Part shown: one piece after another, positions 56,044 through 58,630 of the stretch
How positions within the stretch are numbered: position 1 is the stretch's first letter
How the letters are laid out: every line of letters begins with the position of its first letter
From: Myxococcales bacterium
GTDB lineage: Bacteria > Myxococcota_A > UBA9042
Assembly: GCA_009692425.1 (NCBI GenBank)
Contig: SHZF01000023.1
Coordinates: 1-58,630 of the forward strand
Direction: 5' to 3'
Length of the DNA: 58,630 bases
Program-made: the position numbers and the translations under genes
The notes under the pieces: generated by a model
The model's input: only the letters and a program-made list of their open reading frames with translations
The model's database searches: none
Told to the model about the DNA's origin: nothing

Positions 56044-57756
56044 ATGCAACGCCAGCACCGTTCGAGCCGTCATTTTGCCTACGTCACCGCCGAGATCGGG
56101 CTGACGACCGCGATCCCCACCTATTCGGGCGGCCTGGGTGTGCTGGCCGGTGACCATATCAAGGCGTGCGCCGACCTGGGTGTGCCACTGGTCGGCGTGA
56201 CGCTTTTCTACAAGCAGGGCTACGGGATGCAGAGCGTCGACACGTACGGCGAGCAGCACCTCGATTTCCCGCTGTGCGACCCCCAGGACGTGCTCGAGAA
56301 CACGGGCGCGCTCGTCGAACTCCAGTTCGAGGGCGAGACCGTGCGCATCCAGACCTGGCGGCGATGGGTGGTGGGGCGCCACGGCCACCGCGTGCCCGTG
56401 TTCTTTCTCGACACCGACGTCGATGGCAACAGCCCGGTGTGGCGGCCCGTGTCGAACCTGCTGTACGGCGGCGACAACCTGAACCGCCTGCGCCAGGAGG
56501 CGATCCTCGGCTTCGGCGGCTACGCGGTCGTCAAGGCGATGGGCTACGGCGACCACTTATGCGCGCACCTGAACGAAGGCCACACGGCGTTCTTCGCCGC
56601 CGCCTTCTGCAAGGACCTCGGCTCGGTCGCAGCCGTGCGCCAGCGCGTGCACTTCACCACCCACACGCCCGTGCCGGCGGGCTACGACAAGTTCGAGCAG
56701 AAGGACGTGCAGCGCATCGTCGGCGCCCAACTCTCCGAAGAACTCGCCGCGCTCGGCGGTGCCGACAGCCTGAACATGGCCCATCTCGCGGCGGCGCTGT
56801 CGGCAAGCGTCAACGGGGTCAGCCACATCAATGCGCGCGTGGCGCAGTCCCTGTTCGACGGCGTCCAGATCGAGGCCGTGACGAACGGCGTCCACTTCGA
56901 CACCTGGGTCAGCCCCGAGATGGGCGCGCTCTACGACGAATACCTGCGCGGCTGGCGCGACGACCCCACCTTGCTGGTGGGCATCGGCGGCGTGGACTCG
57001 ACCGACTTCGACGTCGCGCGCAGCCGTGCCAAGCACGAACTGCTCGAGTACGCCAACGGCATGACGCAACTCGGCTTCGACGAGGACGTGCTCACGCTGG
57101 GTTTCGCGCGGCGCGTCGCTCCGTACAAGCGCGCGCTGCTGATCTTCAGCGACCTGGACCGCCTGCTCGACCTGGGGCGCGGACGGTTGCAGATCCTGTT
57201 TGCCGGCAAGGCGCACCAGAACGATGCCGAGGGGCGCAAGCTGGTGCGCGAACTCGTGGCGCTGTCGCACAAGCTGCGCGGCGACCTGCGCGTGGGGTTT
57301 CTCACGAACTACAACATGTGGCTCGGACACAAGCTGACTTCGGGCGTCGATATCTGGCTGAACAATCCCGTGCGGCCGCTCGAAGCTTGCGGCACGTCGG
57401 GGATGAAGGCGGTGCTCAACGGCGTGCCGAACCTGAGCGTGCTCGACGGGTGGTGGGCCGAGGCGTGTACGGACGGCGTCAACGGTTGGGCGGTCGGCGC
57501 GGGCTCCGAAGAGCGGGACGACGAGCGTGACGCCGAGTTTCTGTACACGACGCTGGAAACGCGCGTGTTGCCGGTGTTCTACGGCGACCGCAAGGCGTGG
57601 CGCGCGCTGCAGATGGCGGCGGTCGCAACGGCGCCCCAGTTCAGCGCCCAGCGCATGGTGCGCGAGTACACGGCGCGCTACTACGACTGGGTGCCGGGGC
57701 CAGCGGCGGTGCCGAAGTTGGCGGAGCGGTCAGGCCTGGCGGTGGGCGGCGCTTGA
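56044..57756 (+). CDS. glgP: Alpha-glucan (glycogen/maltodextrin) phosphorylase
   Basis: 570 aa. Releases glucose-1-phosphate from alpha-1,4-glucans; GT35 family, short type. The opening HFAYVTAEIGLTTAIPTYSG then GLGVLAGDHIKACADLG is the signature of short phosphorylases (about 550-600 aa core, versus about 800 for E. coli GlgP). The PLP-lysine motif ACGTSGMKAVLNG, phosphate-binding GFARRVAPYKRALL and GWWAEACTDGVNGW are present. ATG 56044 opens the conserved core with no N-terminal DUF3417. The isolated position gives no hint of a glycogen operon. Confidence 0.93.
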   Translation: MQRQHRSSRHFAYVTAEIGLTTAIPTYSGGLGVLAGDHIKACADLGVPLVGVTLFYKQGYGMQSVDTYGEQHLDFPLCDPQDVLENTGALVELQFEGETVRIQTWRRWVVGRHGHRVPVFFLDTDVDGNSPVWRPVSNLLYGGDNLNRLRQEAILGFGGYAVVKAMGYGDHLCAHLNEGHTAFFAAAFCKDLGSVAAVRQRVHFTTHTPVPAGYDKFEQKDVQRIVGAQLSEELAALGGADSLNMAHLAAALSASVNGVSHINARVAQSLFDGVQIEAVTNGVHFDTWVSPEMGALYDEYLRGWRDDPTLLVGIGGVDSTDFDVARSRAKHELLEYANGMTQLGFDEDVLTLGFARRVAPYKRALLIFSDLDRLLDLGRGRLQILFAGKAHQNDAEGRKLVRELVALSHKLRGDLRVGFLTNYNMWLGHKLTSGVDIWLNNPVRPLEACGTSGMKAVLNGVPNLSVLDGWWAEACTDGVNGWAVGAGSEERDDERDAEFLYTTLETRVLPVFYGDRKAWRALQMAAVATAPQFSAQRMVREYTARYYDWVPGPAAVPKLAERSGLAVGGA

Positions 57757-57989
57757 CGGGTGCTGAAGTGCGCGAGCGGGCAAGGCCTGCAAGGCATCGT
57801 CCGGTCGCGGTGAGCAGTGGTCGATTGTTGCTGGAGTCGACCGATTGCTGGCCACAAGGTGCCAATTCTTCAGGAACAGCTATCGATCTTTTGCGTCAAG
57901 TGAGCGATTCTGCGAAAAAGCGGCCTCTGATCTTGATGCAACGGCCGATTCTTACCACCATCCGCACGACTTTGAGCATGGAGGACCCG

Positions 57990-58304
57990 ATGGCAGCCAG
58001 AAAGCAGTCCGCAGCTTCGCACATACAGGACGCCGGCCTCGTCGCCGCCGCCGCCAAGAAACACGCCAAGGTGCTGCCGGCCGCGACCCAGGAGCACGCC
58101 AAGGCCTTGTTGGCCGACAAGGCCGCGGCCGAGGACCTCAACGTCCAGCAGGAACAGCTCAAGGCCGACCTCAAGGTGGCGTCGGGCAAGCTGCGCGCCA
58201 AGCTCAAGGAACTCCGCGCCCGGCGGACGCGGATCGTGCGCATGGCAGAGGCGACGTTTGGCGAGCGCGCGGCGGAGTTGAAGGACTTCAGGACCCAAGG
58301 GTAG
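57990..58304 (+). CDS. Small coiled-coil protein, 104 aa
   Basis: Preceded by a GGAGG ribosome site (57980-57984) 5 bp before ATG 57990. The sequence is helical with heptad spacing: LVAAAAKKHAKVLPAATQEH, LNVQQEQLKADLKVASGKLR, AKLKELRARRTRIVRMAEAT, ending GERAAELKDFRTQG. No other motif. The 233-bp region upstream (57757-57989) is noticeably A/T-richer than average and probably holds its promoter, but no clean TTG-N17-TA pair is visible. Similar short helical proteins recur in Myxococcota genomes; function unknown. Confidence 0.7.
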   Translation: MAARKQSAASHIQDAGLVAAAAKKHAKVLPAATQEHAKALLADKAAAEDLNVQQEQLKADLKVASGKLRAKLKELRARRTRIVRMAEATFGERAAELKDFRTQG

Positions 58305-58380
58305 ACGGTCCGGCGCGAGACCGCCGAGTCGTTCGGGCTCGACGTTCCGCACCACCCGTGGCTCAAGCCTGTCCGGTGCC

Positions 58381-58441
58381 GGGTGAGACGCCGCCGCCGC
58401 CCTGGGGCCTGGGCTTGCCGCTCGCGTTGGGCGTCTCACCC
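58381..58441. promoter_or_regulatory. Long inverted repeat after the coiled-coil gene
   Basis: GGGTGAGACGCC (58381-58392) and GGCGTCTCACCC (58430-58441): a perfect 12-bp stem with a 37-nt loop. The half-site GTGAGAC recurs at 58476, and GAGACCGAGACGGG occurs twice (58455-58468 and 58478-58491), 23 bp apart. The 58305-58630 stretch has no gene. The array lies 40-150 bp upstream of a sigma-54 promoter, as activator sites do. Confidence 0.6.
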
Positions 58442-58532
58442 CTGCCGCGCGACCGAGACCGAGACGGGCCGCGGGGTGAGACCGAGACGGGGCGACGTGG
58501 AGCACATGGGCGTAAATCCATGTAGTTGGGTA

Positions 58533-58549
58533 TTGGCACGGAAGTTGCT
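58533..58549 (+). promoter_or_regulatory. Sigma-54 (RpoN) promoter
   Basis: TTGGCACGGAAGTTGCT: GG at -24 and GC at -12 with exactly 10 bp between, and flanking bases as in the consensus TGGCAC-N5-TTGC. It reads rightwards; its gene begins beyond the window edge. It needs an enhancer-binding activator. Confidence 0.85.
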
Positions 58550-58630
58550 GTGGGTTGAGGCGCCGCGCGGACCGATGCGCGGTGACCGCCAGCGGACGCG
58601 CGCTCCGGAGGTGGTCGGGTTGCTGCCGCG

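Overview
The window is high-GC bacterial DNA and probably contains two genomes joined end to end. Positions 1 to about 4633 look alphaproteobacterial: an Hpt-domain gene start, bcp, glnE and, divergently, the N-terminal half of a YhdP/AsmA-type (DUF3971) membrane protein. At 4634 that reading frame enters an 18-bp tandem repeat and leaves as a cysteine-rich secreted protein. Everything to the right has a Myxococcota-like character: cysteine/aspartate-rich lipoproteins with 'DDDKDGKIDC' repeats, lamin-tail and thrombospondin-3-like repeats, a GH25 lysozyme with a MYXO-CTERM-like tail, and a Hanks-type kinase with a membrane tail. I read the join as an assembly chimera until a spanning read shows otherwise.

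Layout of the right-hand part. 5.6-24.1 kb is mostly housekeeping: a lipoprotein polysaccharide deacetylase, tag, ppk, mfd, a 1419-aa repeat lipoprotein, yajC-secD-secF and recJ. 24.1-31.7 kb is an accessory island: a frameshifted RecA-like (AAA_25-type) ATPase, a PIN/ribbon-helix-helix toxin-antitoxin pair, a frameshifted CHC2 primase, a recombinase tail, a truncated McrB-like AAA protein, a HigBA pair and two unrecognised proteins. A GGACGTCCAGACG-type motif recurs through it. 32-39.3 kb has a lamin-tail lipoprotein and a large TPR/HEAT-type exported protein. 39.4-40.8 kb holds gene relics and two copies of a dispersed 121-bp repeat. 40.8-45.2 kb is a five-gene zinc/manganese uptake operon (ABC transporter, outer-membrane barrel, His-rich exported protein). 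45.4-47.5 kb is a two-gene lysozyme operon. 47.7-48.8 kb is a relic zone in which type I restriction HsdR fragments are fused to the end of an IstB transposition helper. 48.8-58.6 kb carries xth, a membrane kinase, a broken lipoprotein gene, a lipoprotein-type STAND-like NTPase, an unrecognised gene plus a beta-rich lipoprotein, glgP and a coiled-coil protein, and ends with a perfect sigma-54 promoter whose gene lies outside.

Two sequence-level patterns run through the right-hand part. First, a 121-bp intergenic repeat is present in four full-length copies and one partial copy. Second, a promoter form, TTG-N16-18-TA(C/T)(C/G)CT or close to it, occurs upstream of at least nine genes; in two of them (mfd and the zinc operon) the -10 box lies so close to the start codon that the mRNA would be almost leaderless. 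Five or more coding regions contain in-frame 15-24 bp minisatellites. No tRNA, rRNA or CRISPR array was seen.
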